A DNA stretch of 64,000 bases from Clostridia bacterium UC5.1-1D2 (GCA_001304855.1 BBZN01000011.1:62001-126000); one strand, 5' to 3'; numbered from the stretch's first letter, positions 30,063 to 40,888 are shown. The notes: generated by a model from the sequence alone, not told the origin. Made by a program: numbers and translations.

Positions 30063-30127
30063 TTCAAACCTATGAAAGCAATGCTTTATAAGCTTTAAAT
30101 AATGATTTAGAAAGAGAGAGGAAAGAG

Positions 30128-31198
30128 ATGAAGAGAAGAGTATTAGCAATCACTTTGGCAATGGCAATGGCGGCAGGCCTGGCAGGATGCGGGGGCGGAT
30201 CCTCCACAACAGGAGGAAGCGCAGCAGACAGCACAGCTGCCACAACTGCGGCGGCAGGTTCAGAGGGCGCTGAGGGCACAGAGAGCGCGGAGGCGGCAGG
30301 CGAAAGCGCATTGCCCGATTGGAAACCCTCCGGCGCTGTTTCTCTGGTAGTTCCCGCAGGAGCAGGCGGAGACACAGACCTGACAGCCCGTATTTTTGCA
30401 CAGTATGCCAAGGAAAAGACAGGGATTGACTTCGTAGTTGTCAATGCCAACGGAGCGGCAGGTTCTGTTGCAGCCAACCAGGTAATGTCGGCCGCACCCA
30501 ACGGGGAGACGGCGCTGTTCGGACACTGCCTTCTGAGCGTGGCAAATATTGCAGGTATCACAGATTATAACTTTACAGCCTTTAAGCTTGGGCCTAATTT
30601 CGCTAAGAATCCGGCTCAGCAGTTCTATGTAAATGCAGACAAATATAAAAGCCTGGACGAGTTCATTGAGGCTGCAAAGGCCAACCCCGGACAGCTGAAG
30701 GCCTGCACCGAGGTGGGCGCTTACACCTACTACGAGCTGCTGGCATTTGAGAAGGCGGCAGGAATCGATCTGGATCTGGTTGACGCAGGTTCCGCTTCAG
30801 ATAAGATTGCAGCTATGCTCAGCGGACAGGTAGATCTGATGCCTGGCACATATATGCTGAACAAGGACTACCTGGAGTCGGGACAGTTTATCTGCCTGGG
30901 CGCTCCTACAATTGAGAAATACGATGCATTAGGCGACATCAAGACCTTTACAGAGCAGGGCATTGATCTGGCGTTCCCGGATACGGACTATTCTCTCTAC
31001 TTCCCGGCAGAGACTCCTGATGAGATTATCGCATTCTTCGATGCGCTTGCAAAAGAACTGTTGGAGGATCCTGAGGTTCAGGAAGCCCTCACAAGCCTGG
31101 ATGTAATTCCCTACTATCTGAACAGCGAGGATGCATACGCCAACGACCAGACCACATATGATACTATCAAGGCTGTGGCGGACCAGTTGGCTGAATAA
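30128..31198 (+). CDS. TctC/Bug-type tricarboxylate-binding lipoprotein
   Basis: 356 residues, intact. Lipoprotein signal (KRRVLAITLAMAMAAGLAGC), an Ala/Ser/Glu-rich linker, then the Bug-family fold beginning SGAVSLVVPAGAGGDTDLTARIF, with the family NANGAAGSVAANQVMSAAPNGET segment. Such proteins bind carboxylates outside the cell for the TctAB transporter. No tctA or tctB gene is nearby; it is flanked by the PrpR-type regulator and a terminator. It may feed a distant transporter or act as a sensor partner. Confidence 0.85.
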   Translation: MKRRVLAITLAMAMAAGLAGCGGGSSTTGGSAADSTAATTAAAGSEGAEGTESAEAAGESALPDWKPSGAVSLVVPAGAGGDTDLTARIFAQYAKEKTGIDFVVVNANGAAGSVAANQVMSAAPNGETALFGHCLLSVANIAGITDYNFTAFKLGPNFAKNPAQQFYVNADKYKSLDEFIEAAKANPGQLKACTEVGAYTYYELLAFEKAAGIDLDLVDAGSASDKIAAMLSGQVDLMPGTYMLNKDYLESGQFICLGAPTIEKYDALGDIKTFTEQGIDLAFPDTDYSLYFPAETPDEIIAFFDALAKELLEDPEVQEALTSLDVIPYYLNSEDAYANDQTTYDTIKAVADQLAE

Positions 31199-31235
31199 GA
31201 GAGAAAAGCTTCATATTTTTTGAGTATACAGAGGA

Positions 31236-31270
31236 CGGCCGCCTTCCCGCACAGGGAAGGCGGCTGTTTT
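31236..31270 (+). terminator. Rho-independent terminator
   Basis: GCCGCCTTCCC (31238-31248) pairs with GGGAAGGCGGC (31254-31264), then TGTTTT. It ends the tctC-type gene. Confidence 0.85.
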
Positions 31271-31384
31271 CCGCCGTCTGAACACGGTTATCCTGCAAAT
31301 TACAAATATAAAAGTAATCCTATACATATCCTTCCAAATTTGTTATAATACTAATAATTAAGTCTTGACAGGAGGTAAGTTGTG

Positions 31385-31767
31385 ATGGCAAATGAAAATC
31401 GCAGTACCCATAAATTATATGAAAAGGACAAAATCGGTGAAGTGCAGATTGCAGAGAGGTGGTGGCAATCATCGCAGGGCTGGCAGCTACGGAGGTGGAG
31501 GGCGTGGATTCCATGGCCGGAAATATCACCAACGAACTGGTAGGCAAGCTGGGCATGAAGAATCTGAGCAAGGGCGTCAAGGTGGATGTGACGGAGGAGC
31601 ATGTGTCCGTTGATCTGTCCTTGAATATCCGCTACGGCTATAACATCCCCGCCGTCAGCGAGCAGGTTCAGGAGAAGGTAAGCGCAGCCATAGAGAACAT
31701 GACGGGACTTACGGTTCTGGATGTGAATGTGAAGATAGCCGGCGTCAATATGGACGACGGAAGATAG
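31385..31767 (+). CDS. Asp23/Gls24 family protein (one frameshift)
   Basis: About 127 residues. After a charged N-terminus comes GEVQIAE, a break near 31457, and then VVAIIAGLAATEVEGVDSMAG, the family core, ending in MTGLTVLDVNVKIAGVNM. Related proteins (YqhY, Gls24) are linked to envelope and lipid homeostasis; in Clostridia and Bacilli yqhY is typically next to nusB, as here. The ATG follows AGGAGGTAAG. A terminator lies 21 bp downstream. Confidence 0.85.
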
Positions 31768-31787
31768 GAAGCGGAAAAGTGGATGAG

Positions 31788-31823
31788 AACACTCCCCGGA
31801 GCGTTGCCTGGGGAGTGTTTTAT
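31788..31823 (+). terminator. Rho-independent terminator
   Basis: AACACTCCCC (31788-31797) pairs with GGGGAGTGTT (31810-31819) followed by a T-rich run. It separates the Gls24-type gene from nusB. Confidence 0.85.
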
Positions 31824-31958
31824 ACATTTTTTATTGTTTTTATGCAATGATTTTGTTATAATGACTACAGCACAGGTTCTCCTCTTGGGAGAGGCTTACA
31901 AGTAACAGGAAAGGAAAATGTACGAAGGGCCCCGGCTTTTTTAGTACAAGCAGAGAAA

Positions 31959-32450
31959 ATGACCAGAAGAGGATTGCGGGAGCACTGCTTTAAAATGTTG
32001 TTCTCGGCGGACTTTTATCCGACTCAGGAGGAAGCCATCGCCCAGCTGGAACAGTATTTCCAGTCCCCGGAGGAAGATGACGTAGATCAGTCAGGCGTTC
32101 TTCAGGTACTGCATAAAGTGGAATTAAAACCGGCCGACAGTGAATATCTTCAGGCGAGAACAGCAATGATAATGGAGAAGATACCTGAGATAGACGGAAA
32201 ACTGAATCAGGTGGCTGCAGGATGGAAAACCAAGCGCATGGGCAAGGTGGAACTGACGATTCTGCGTCTGGCTATATTCGAGATGCTTTTTGATGAGACG
32301 ATTCCCGTCAAAGTATCCATCAACGAGGCCGTAGAACTGGCCAAGAAGTTCGGCGGCAAGGATTCCCCTGCATTTGTCAATGGAATTCTGGCAAGATTTA
32401 TTCCGGAGGATGAGAAGGACGGGGACAAGGGCGGCGCAGAACAGGAATAG
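31959..32450 (+). CDS. nusB: Transcription antitermination factor NusB
   Basis: 163 residues, all-helical, intact. MTRRGLREHCFKMLFSADF is the family start, and the C-terminal VELTILRLAIFEMLFDE and PVKVSINEAVELAKKFGGKDSPAFVNGIL segments are diagnostic. NusB pairs with NusE (S10) on boxA RNA to prevent early termination in rRNA operons. The negatively charged insert at residues 33-45 is somewhat longer than in Bacillus. It is followed three bases later by xseA, so the two are co-transcribed. Confidence 0.95.
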   Translation: MTRRGLREHCFKMLFSADFYPTQEEAIAQLEQYFQSPEEDDVDQSGVLQVLHKVELKPADSEYLQARTAMIMEKIPEIDGKLNQVAAGWKTKRMGKVELTILRLAIFEMLFDETIPVKVSINEAVELAKKFGGKDSPAFVNGILARFIPEDEKDGDKGGAEQE

Positions 32451-32453
32451 ACT

Positions 32454-33746
32454 ATGGCAAGCGTTTACACTGTAACACAGGTAACTTCATATATCAAAAA
32501 CATGTTTAAGCAGGACTTCGCCCTGAACCGTATTTCTATTAAGGGCGAAGTCTCTAATTGTAAGTACCATACATCCGGTCATATTTATTTTACTTTAAAG
32601 GACGGCGGCGCTCAGATTGCCGCTGTTATGTTTGCCGGACAGAGAAAGGGCCTGGGATTCCAACTGGAGGAGGGCCAGGAGGTGACGGTATCCGGAACCG
32701 TGGACGTGTATGAGCGGGACGGACGGTATCAGCTTTATGCAAAGGAGATCACGAGAGAAGGAAGAGGCGACCTTTTTGCAAAATTTGAAAAGCTCCGCGA
32801 TGAGCTGGAGGAGATGGGCATGTTCGATCCCGTCTACAAGCAGCCCATTCCCCGGTACGCAGGAAAGGTAGGGATTGTAACTGCGGCTACAGGGGCGGCT
32901 ATAAGGGATATTATGAATATCTCCGCAAGGAGAAATCCTTACGTGCAGCTGGTTCTCTATCCTGCCCTGGTTCAGGGCCGGCAGGCTAAGTACAGCATTG
33001 TAAAGGGAATTGAAACCCTGGACGCCATGGGCCTGGATGTGCTGATTGTGGGAAGAGGCGGCGGCTCCATTGAGGATCTGTGGGCTTTTAATGAGGAGAT
33101 GGTGGCCAGAGCTATTTTCAACTGTTCCACGCCTGTTATCTCAGCCGTAGGGCATGAGACGGATGTGACCATCGCGGACTACGTGGCGGATATGCGGGCG
33201 CCTACGCCTTCGGCAGCGGCGGAGCTGGCAGTGTTTGACTACAGCCAGTTTGAGGCCCGTCTGAACCAGTACAGGGCGCTGCTTAACCGGTCTGTGGGGC
33301 GTATGACGGAGCAGAAGAGATTCCGCCTGGAACAGTGCAGAGCGAAGATGATGTTGTATAACCCGGAACGCCAGATGAATGACAGGCGTCAGAGGCTGGC
33401 GGATATAGAGAATTTTTTGGAGGCGCATCTGAAAAACCGAATCAGGGAGGAGCGGCGGAAACTGGCTGAAAGCCGGGCCGGTCTGGAACGCCGGATGGAT
33501 ATGGCCATGAAGGAGAGCCGGCACAGGATGGCTCTCATGGCAGGCCGTTTGGAGGGCGCTTCGCCCCTTAAAAAATTAAGCGGAGGATACGGCTTTATTA
33601 CAGACGCCAGGGGTAAGGGCATGAAGTCGGTTGCCCAGGCCAAGGCCGGTGATATAATTGGAATACAGGTGAGGGACGGACGGGTGAAGGCTCAGGTAAA
33701 GGAGACGGAAAATGCCTTTCCCATGCAGACTGGAAGTGAGGAGTAA
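32454..33746 (+). CDS. xseA: Exodeoxyribonuclease VII large subunit
   Basis: 430 residues, intact. N-terminal OB domain (LNRISIKGEVSNCKYHTSGHIYF), catalytic segments VGIVTAATGAAIRDI and LIVGRGGGSIEDLWAFNEE and PVISAVGHETDVTIADYVADMRAPTPSAAAE, then a long coiled coil that binds the small subunits. Degrades single-stranded DNA in repair. It lies between nusB and xseB in the usual clostridial order. Confidence 0.96.
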   Translation: MASVYTVTQVTSYIKNMFKQDFALNRISIKGEVSNCKYHTSGHIYFTLKDGGAQIAAVMFAGQRKGLGFQLEEGQEVTVSGTVDVYERDGRYQLYAKEITREGRGDLFAKFEKLRDELEEMGMFDPVYKQPIPRYAGKVGIVTAATGAAIRDIMNISARRNPYVQLVLYPALVQGRQAKYSIVKGIETLDAMGLDVLIVGRGGGSIEDLWAFNEEMVARAIFNCSTPVISAVGHETDVTIADYVADMRAPTPSAAAELAVFDYSQFEARLNQYRALLNRSVGRMTEQKRFRLEQCRAKMMLYNPERQMNDRRQRLADIENFLEAHLKNRIREERRKLAESRAGLERRMDMAMKESRHRMALMAGRLEGASPLKKLSGGYGFITDARGKGMKSVAQAKAGDIIGIQVRDGRVKAQVKETENAFPMQTGSEE

Positions 33747-33749
33747 GAT

Positions 33750-33985
33750 ATGCCGCGTAAAAAGCAGAGGATACCAGGCCGGAGGAACATCAGGCCGGAA
33801 TCGAGGAGAATTTTGCCCATCTGGAAGAAATCATAGGAAAGCTGGAAGCTGGGGATAATACACTGGAGGAATCATTTTCCTGCTATGAAGCGGGAATGAA
33901 ACTGGTTAAGACCTTAAGCCTGCAGATAGATAAGGTAGAAAAACAAATTCAGATATTGAGCGAGGGTGATGACAATGAGCGATAA
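33750..33985 (+). CDS. xseB: Exodeoxyribonuclease VII small subunit (one frameshift)
   Basis: About 78 residues, seen only after repairing a break near 33767. The segment NFAHLEEIIGKLEAGDNTLEESFSCYEAGMKL is the XseB signature. The ATG at 33750 lies three bases after the xseA stop; the stop at 33983 overlaps the ispA start. Several copies bind the XseA coiled coil. Confidence 0.88.
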
Positions 33986-34886
33986 GGAAACATTAAAGCA
34001 GGAATTAAAGAAACGTACTGAGGAGATCGACCGGCTGCTGGAGGAGCGTCTGCCGGAGGAGGCGGGGCATCAGAAAACCATATTGGAGGCTATGAACTAC
34101 AGTGTCAGGGCAGGCGGAAAGCGTCTGCGCCCCATGCTGATGCAGGAAGTCTGCCGCCTGTTTACGGGAACGGTTCTGGATACGGTGCCGCCCTTTATGG
34201 CTGCTATTGAGATGATTCACACCTCATCCCTGGTTCATGACGATCTGCCTTGCATGGACGACGATATGATGCGCAGAGGCAAGGCCAGCACCTGGGCGGA
34301 ATTCGGCGAGGATATAGGCGTGCTGGCAGGGGATGCCCTTATGATGTATGCCTTTGAGACGGCGTCCGCCGCTTTTGAGGCCTGTGCGGAGCCGGGCGAC
34401 GCCGCCGCCGTGGGCAGAGCCATGGGGATTCTGGCCAGAAAGACCGGCGTGTTCGGCATGATCGGCGGTCAGACGGTGGATGTGGAACTGGCAGGGGGAC
34501 CCATCCCCAGGGATAAGCTGGATTTTATCTACCGTCTCAAGACCGGAGCTTTGATTGAAGCTTCTATGCTCATAGGAGCGGTACTGGGAGGCGCCGCCCA
34601 GGAGGACTGCAAGATCGTGGAGACGCTGGCCGCTAAGATCGGCATGGCCTTCCAGATACAGGACGATATACTGGATGTCACAGGCAGGGAAGAGGTAATC
34701 GGCAAGCCTGTCAACAGCGATGAAAAAAATGCCAAGACTACCTATGTGACCCTGGAGGGACTGGATAAGGCCAGAGAGTATGTGCAAACGCTTTCGGAAG
34801 AAGCCATCGGGGAGCTTAACAAGCTGCCCGGCAATAACGAGTTTTTAGAGGATCTGATTCACCTGCTGATAAATCGTCAGAAGTAA
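33975..34886 (+). CDS. ispA: Farnesyl/geranyl diphosphate synthase
   Basis: 303 residues, intact. Polyprenyl synthase with the first aspartate-rich motif DDLPCMDDD preceded by HTSSLVHD, and the second motif DDILD preceded by GMAFQIQ. Condenses DMAPP and IPP to make the C10-C15 precursors of undecaprenyl phosphate. ATG 33975 has GAGGGTG at proper spacing and overlaps the end of xseB; GTG and ATG codons just upstream are possible alternatives. Followed by dxs, which supplies its substrates. Confidence 0.95.
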   Translation: MSDKETLKQELKKRTEEIDRLLEERLPEEAGHQKTILEAMNYSVRAGGKRLRPMLMQEVCRLFTGTVLDTVPPFMAAIEMIHTSSLVHDDLPCMDDDMMRRGKASTWAEFGEDIGVLAGDALMMYAFETASAAFEACAEPGDAAAVGRAMGILARKTGVFGMIGGQTVDVELAGGPIPRDKLDFIYRLKTGALIEASMLIGAVLGGAAQEDCKIVETLAAKIGMAFQIQDDILDVTGREEVIGKPVNSDEKNAKTTYVTLEGLDKAREYVQTLSEEAIGELNKLPGNNEFLEDLIHLLINRQK

Positions 34887-34916
34887 GGTCAGAGAGAATG
34901 TTGGAGAAACAGCCAT

Positions 34917-36777
34917 ATGATATTGGAACAAATAAAGGGAACCAGGGAGATTAAGGAACTGCCGCCCCAGGAGTTAAAAACCCTGGCCCAGGAGATCCGT
35001 ACATTTTTAATCAGGAGCATCAGCCACACCGGAGGCCACCTGGCCTCCAATCTGGGTGTGGTGGAGTTGACGATTGCTTTGTACCGCACATTCAATCTGC
35101 CTGAGGACAAGGTTATCTGGGATGTTGGGCACCAGTCCTATACCCATAAAATATTGAGCGGCCGCATGGCCGAATTTGAGGAGCTGCGCCAGTACGGGGG
35201 ACTCAGCGGTTTTCCGAAACGGAAGGAAAGCCCCTACGACTCCTTTGACACGGGTCACAGCTCCACTTCTATATCCGCAGGTTTGGGAATTGCCCAGGGC
35301 CGTGATATTCAGGGCCAGAATTACAAGGTGGTTTCCGTTATCGGAGACGGCGCTCTTACGGGAGGCATGGCCTATGAAGCTCTTAACAATGCCGCCCGGA
35401 TGAAGAAGAATTTTATTATTGTACTGAATGACAATAAGATGTCCATATCTGAAAATGTAGGGGGCATGTCCCGCTACTTAAACGGCCTGCGCACAGGCAG
35501 CGGCTATAATGACCTGAAAAAGAATGTGGCGGACACGCTGGACAGGATCCCCATGGTGGGTTCTGCCATGATCGACAAAATCAAGCGTACCAAAAACAGC
35601 ATCAAGCAGTTATTTATTCCCGGAATGCTCTTTGAAAATATGGGAATCACATATCTGGGTCCTGTGGACGGCCATGATATCCAGGCTCTCTGCAAGGTGC
35701 TTAAGGAGGCCCAGAATCTGGATCATGCGGTGCTGGTGCATGTAATTACAAAAAAAGGTAAAGGCTATAAGCCTGCGGAGAAGAACCCCTCCCGCTTTCA
35801 CGGGGTGGGACCCTTTGACGTGGAGACGGGAAAGGCCGCGCAGGAGGGAAATTATCCCTCCTATACGGAGGTGTTTTCCAGAAAAATGTGCCAGTTGGGC
35901 GAGAGATATACCAGGCTTGTGGCGGTAACTGCAGCCATGCCTGACGGTACGGGCCTTACCGCCTTTGGGAAGAAGTTCCCGGAACGGTTTTTCGATGTGG
36001 GCATAGCGGAGGCCCACGCTGTAACCTCCGCCGCAGGCATGGCCGCGTCAGGCCTGAAGCCTGTGGTGGCCGTGTATTCTTCCTTCCTTCAGAGGGATAT
36101 GATCAGATTCTTCACGATGTCTGTATCCAGAACCTGCCTGTGCTTTTGCAGTGGACAGGGCGGGGCTGGTTGGAAGCGACGGCGAGACGCACCAGGGAAT
36201 TTTTGATTACTCCTTTCTGACCTCCATTCCCAATATGAGCGTTATGGCGCCCAAGAATCTTTGGGAGCTGCGGGCCATGCTGGAGTTTGCCATGGATTAT
36301 AACAGCCCCCTGGCGATACGATATCCCAGAGGCCAGGCTTACAGAGGGCTCAGGGAGTTTATGCAGCCCATAGAGTACGGTAAGGGAGAACTGCTTTACG
36401 AGGAGTCCGGCGTGGCTCTTCTGGCAGTGGGAAGTATGGTGAGCACTGGCGAGCATGTGCGCGAGAAGCTGAAACGGGAAGGATTTGAATGCAGCCTTGC
36501 AAACGGACGTTTCGTTAAGCCCTTTGACCGGGCGCTGGCGGACCGGCTGGCAGAGAGACATAATCTGATAGTGACGCTGGAGGAGAACGTGCTCCAGGGC
36601 GGTTATGGCCTGGCCGTTACCGCCTATATCCATGAGCATTTTCCTAAGGTGAAGGTTTTAAATATTGCGCTGCCCGACGCTTATGTGGAGCATGGCAATG
36701 TGTCCGTTCTGAGGGAAGGGCTGGGGATTGACAGCGATTCTGTCATAAAAACCATGAAGTCCGGGGGATGGATTTAA
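34917..36777 (+). CDS. dxs: 1-deoxy-D-xylulose-5-phosphate synthase (frameshifted)
   Basis: About 620 residues. First enzyme of the MEP isoprenoid route: pyruvate plus glyceraldehyde 3-phosphate. The TPP-binding GDGALTGGMAYEALNNA, the substrate histidine in GHSSTSISAGLG, the pyrimidine domain (FDVGIAEAHAVTSAAGMA) and the DRAGLVGSDGETHQG segment are all present. Two compensating breaks lie between 36093 and 36150 in a region where every frame can be read through as family sequence. As a near-essential gene, this supports sequence error over decay. Confidence 0.93.
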
Positions 36778-36913
36778 AAATTGAGGATTATGAAGTCCGG
36801 CGCATTGGCGCCTGGTCCCGGACAGCAGGGATATGGCGGGCGGCATGCCATTTTACAGGATCGAAAGCCCGGCGGAATCAGGGATGCAAGAGAGCCGGCA
36901 GGGAGATAAGAGT

Positions 36914-37737
36914 ATGAAAGAGCGGTTGGATGTGCTTATGGTAAAACGGAATCTGGCTGAGTCCAGGGAGAAGGCCAAGGCACTGATTATGTCGGGAATT
37001 GTATATGTAAATGACCAGAAGGAGGATAAAGCAGGAACCTCCTTTGACGAGTCTGCTGTTATTGAGGTGAGAGGCAGTACCCTGAGATACGTAAGCCGGG
37101 GAGGCCTGAAGCTGGAGAAGGCCATGAGCATTTCGGCGTAACGCTCACAGGAAAGGTTTGTATGGATGTGGGCGCTTCCACAGGAGGGTTTACGGATTGT
37201 ATGCTCCAGAATGGGGCCGTGAAGGTTTACTCTGTGGATGTGGGACACGGGCAGTTGGCCTGGAAACTGAGAAACGACAGCCGTGTTGTATGCATGGAAA
37301 AGACCAATATCCGCTATGTTACGCCTGAGGATATACAGGATGAGATAGAGTTTGCCAGTATTGACGTATCCTTTATCTCTCTCACCAAGGTGCTGGGGCC
37401 TGTAAAGGGACTTCTCACCGGGGACGGCCAGATTGTGTGCCTTATAAAGCCGCAGTTTGAGGCAGGCAGGGAGAAGGTTGGAAAGAAAGGCGTTGTCAGG
37501 GAGAAAAGCGTTCATCTGGAAGTGATTGAAAAGGTCATTCACCACGCGGTGAGCATTGGCTTTGAGGTTTTGAATCTGGAGTTTTCACCGATTAAAGGAC
37601 CTGAGGGTAATATTGAGTATCTTCTTTACCTTCAGAATCATCCTCAGGGGGAGGATGGGGAGACAAGGATTTATGACCGTATCTTAGCGGAGCCGGGCAG
37701 GATTGTGGAGGAAGCCCACGGGGAGCTGGACAAATGA
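36914..37737 (+). CDS. tlyA: TlyA-family rRNA methyltransferase (one frameshift)
   Basis: About 273 residues: an N-terminal S4 RNA-binding domain (ERLDVLMVKRNLAESREKAKALIMSGIVYV), SRGGLKLEKA, and an FtsJ-like methyltransferase (VCMDVGASTGGFTDCMLQNGA) with the catalytic Lys of IKPQFEAG. Methylates 2'-O positions in rRNA in characterised members. Break near 37130. The ATG at 36914 follows GGGAGATAAG; its stop overlaps nadK as ATGA. Confidence 0.9.
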
Positions 37738-38571
37738 GACATTTTTATATTATTGCCAATCTGGATAAAGAGTATGTAAAGGATGCACAATCATTTATCA
37801 AAACCTACCTGGAGGCCAAGGGCGCAGTGTGCCGCCTTCAGAGTTCCTGCCGGAAGAAGGGCGGCGCCCATAGGCCTTCGGAAAAGGCGCCTGAGGATAC
37901 GGAGTGCGTGATTACCATCGGAGGAGACGGCACTCTGATACAGGCTGCCAGGGATCTGGCAGGGAGGAATATTCCCATGGTGGGCGTGAACCGGGGCCAT
38001 CTGGGGTATTTAAACCAGGTGAGCCGCCAGGAGGATATCGCCCCTGTGATGGATGCCCTTCTGGAGGATCGGTATCAGCTGGAACGGCGGATGATGATCA
38101 GGGGACTGCTTATCATGAGGGGAAACCGGCTCTGGAGGACATCGCCTTAAATGAAATTGCAGTGACCCGGCAGGATCCCTTAAAGGTGCTGCGCTACAAT
38201 GTATATGTAAATGACGAATATCTCAACGAGTATGCAGCGGACGGCGTGCTGGTGGCTACGCCCACCGGTTCCACTGCCTACAATCTTTCGGCGGGAGGGC
38301 CTGTAATTGCCCCGGCAGCAGGATGATGGTTCTGACGCCTATCTGCTCTCACTCCCTTAATGCCAGAAGCATCGTGCTGGCCCCGGAGGACAAAATACGG
38401 ATAAAGCTGCTGAACAGCGGACAGGTAATTTCCTTTGACGGGGATACGTCCATGGAGCTGGCGGAAGGTGACAGTATCCTGATAGAATGCTCTGATATGC
38501 AGACGGTTATGGTAAAACTGAAGCAGATATCATTTATGCAGAATTTAAGCAATCATCTGGCTAAAATGTAA
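37734..38571 (+). CDS. nadK: NAD kinase (frameshifted)
   Basis: About 280 residues. Phosphorylates NAD to NADP. The family GGDGT motif appears as CVITIGGDGTLIQAARDL, then VGVNRGHLGYL, LNEIAVTR, and the second conserved region DGVLVATPTGSTAYNLSAGGP, then LAPEDKIRIKLL and SFDGD. Breaks near 38112 and 38318. The gene starts inside the tlyA stop. An essential enzyme in most bacteria. Confidence 0.93.
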
Positions 38572-38587
38572 GGAGGACAGCGGTTTC

Positions 38588-39040
38588 ATGAAGGTAGAGC
38601 GTCACAGCAAGATTGTGGAATTAATCGGAAAGTATGAGATAGAGACACAGGAGGAGCTGGCAGAGAAGCTGAATGAGGCCGGCTTTAACGTGACCCAGGC
38701 GACTGTGTCGAGGGATATACGGGAGCTGAAGCTCACAAAGATGCAGGCGGAGAGCGGGCGGCAGCGATATATGGTTCTGGAGAGCCCCAGAAGCACCTCG
38801 GCCATCAAATTTATCCGCATTTTAAGGGATGGTTTTGTGTCCGTGGATATGGCCCAGAATATTCTGGTAATCAAGACCGTATCCGGCATGGCTATGGCGG
38901 TGGCTGCTGCTCTGGACGCTATTCATTTCACAGAAATTGTGGGATGCATCGCAGGGGACGACACGATTATGTGCGCCATCCGCAGTGTGGACGATACGAT
39001 AATTGTAATGGAGAAGATAAAAAAGATGGTTGAAGACTAG
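38588..39040 (+). CDS. argR: Arginine repressor
   Basis: 150 residues, intact. N-terminal winged helix with the SR-containing recognition helix (VTQATVSRDIRELKLTKM), then the hexamer/arginine-binding domain (VDMAQNILVIKTVSGMAMAVAAALDAI, with the GDDTIMCA aspartates near the end). Represses arginine synthesis genes; in Clostridia it usually lies beside recN, as here. AGGAGGACAG precedes the ATG. Confidence 0.95.
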   Translation: MKVERHSKIVELIGKYEIETQEELAEKLNEAGFNVTQATVSRDIRELKLTKMQAESGRQRYMVLESPRSTSAIKFIRILRDGFVSVDMAQNILVIKTVSGMAMAVAAALDAIHFTEIVGCIAGDDTIMCAIRSVDDTIIVMEKIKKMVED

Positions 39041-39072
39041 GGTACCTGTGCCCAAGGAAGAAGGGGTGAATT

Positions 39073-40729
39073 ATGTTACTGGAGCTGCATGTAAAGAATC
39101 TGGCCCTCATTGAGAAAGCAGATGTGGAATTTGGTGAAGGCCTCAACATACTCACAGGCGAAACCGGCGCCGGAAAATCCATAATCATCGGTTCCGTGAC
39201 TATGGCTTTGGGCGGCAAGGCGTCCAAAGACAGCATACGCCAGGGAGCGGAGTACGCCTATATAGAGCTGGTATTCTCTGTCCGGGGGGAGGAGAAGCTG
39301 CGGGCCTGCGCCGGCTGGAGACAGAGCCCACGGAGGACGGCCTTGTAATTATATCACGGAAAATCATGCCCTCCAGAAGCGTAAGCCGGATCAATGACGA
39401 GACTGTGACAACGGCCCGGCTGCGTCAAATTACAGGGCTTCTTCTGGATATACACGGTCAGCACGAGCATCAGTCTCTGCTGTACAAATCCAAACATCTT
39501 GAAATCCTGGACGCATATGTCAAGCAACAGACCCTGCCTGTAAAAATGAATATCGGAAAGGAATATCAGTCTTACAGAGGGCTTAAGGACCGTCTGGAGG
39601 GCTTTAATATGGATCTGGAAAGCCGTATCCGGGAGGTGGATTTTCTCAGGTTTGAGATACAGGAGATAGAGGAGGCGGGTCTTAAAGAGGGTGAGGAGGA
39701 AGAACTCACAGCCGCATACCGCCGTTTTGCCCATGCCCAGAAGATAGGAGAGAGCCTGGGCGCTGCCTACGGGGCTGTGGAGGGAGACTGGCTTTCCAGG
39801 GCGCTAAAGGAAGTGGAGCAGGTTGTGGAGTATGACGGGGCCCTGGAGGGGATAAGGGACCAGCTTTACGATGCAGATTCCATTCTGCAGGACGCCAGAC
39901 GGGAGATCTCTTCCTACATAGAGTCCATGGAATTTGATCAGGAGACATTTTTGGAGACTGAGGAGCGGCTGGACTTAATTCATAATCTTCAGTCCAAATA
40001 CGGGACTACGGTTGAGAATATTAACCAAAAATTGGAAGAAAAAAGGAAACGTCTGGAGGAACTGGAAGATTATGAGAATCGCAGAGAGGAGACAAAGCAG
40101 GAACTGGCTGCCTGCGTGAATCGGTTGGAGGGATTCTGCACACAATTATCTCAGATACGTAAAAAGGCTTCCAGGGAGCTGGTTAAGAAAATCAGGTCAG
40201 GACTTGTGGATTTGAATTTTCTGGATGTGGAATTTGACATGGAATTTGAGAAACTGGAGCATTTTACCCCGTCAGGCCGGGACGAGGCCCAGTTTTTGAT
40301 TTCCACCAATCCCGGCCAGCCTTTAAGGCCCCTTAAGGATGTAGCTTCAGGAGGCGAGCTGTCCAGGATTATGCTGGCAATTAAAACGGTGCTGGCGGAT
40401 TCCGACGATATTCCCACTCTCATATTTGATGAGATAGATACGGGAATCAGCGGACGCACAGCCCAGAAGGTATCGGAAAAGCTTATGTTAATAGCAGGAA
40501 ACCACCAGGTCATCTGCATCACACATCTGCCCAGATAGCTGCTATGGCAGATTCCCATTTTGAAATAGTAAAAACTGCCAGCAATGGTAAAACCCTCACC
40601 TCTATCCGCCTGCTTAACAGGGATGCGTCCATAGAGGAACTTGCAAGGCTTTTGGGAGGAGCGAAAATAACAGATGCAGTCCGTCAGAATGCAGAGGAAA
40701 TGAAGGAATTGGCAGACAGAACAAAATAA
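39073..40729 (+). CDS. recN: DNA repair protein RecN (frameshifted)
   Basis: About 553 residues. SMC-like ATPase used in double-strand break repair. Walker A (LTGETGAGKSIIIGS), the LLDIHGQHEHQSLL segment, a long coiled coil, the signature DVASGGELSRIMLAIK, Walker B (TLIFDEIDTGISG) and the switch segment VICITHLPQIAAMADSH are present. Breaks lie near 39320 and 40533. Immediately after argR. Confidence 0.93.
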
Positions 40730-40767
40730 AACAGATTGAAATTCCAAGTACGGATAATACTAAGAAA

Positions 40768-40836
40768 GAGGCAACGGGCATGCTTCTTTCTTTTTTCGCT
40801 TTTGTGGCTGAAAGGCTGCAAAAACGCATGCCCTGT
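40768..40836. repeat. Inverted repeat downstream of recN
   Basis: ACGGGCATGC near 40776 is complementary to GCATGCCCTGT near 40826, enclosing a T-rich loop that begins TTCTTTCTTTTTT. With the preceding AAGAAAG it may act as the recN terminator. Confidence 0.4.
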
Positions 40837-40841
40837 ACCCT

Positions 40842-40871
40842 TGAATATTTGATGACATAACAGCATGACTA
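40842..40871 (+). promoter_or_regulatory. Forespore (sigma-F/G-like) promoter of spoIVB
   Basis: TGAATA (40842-40847), a 16-bp spacer and CATGACTA (40864-40871) approximate the sigma-G consensus TGAATA/CATACTA. spoIVB is forespore-expressed in Bacillus, which supports the reading. Confidence 0.45.
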
Positions 40872-40888
40872 TATAAGGAGGCAGGGCA

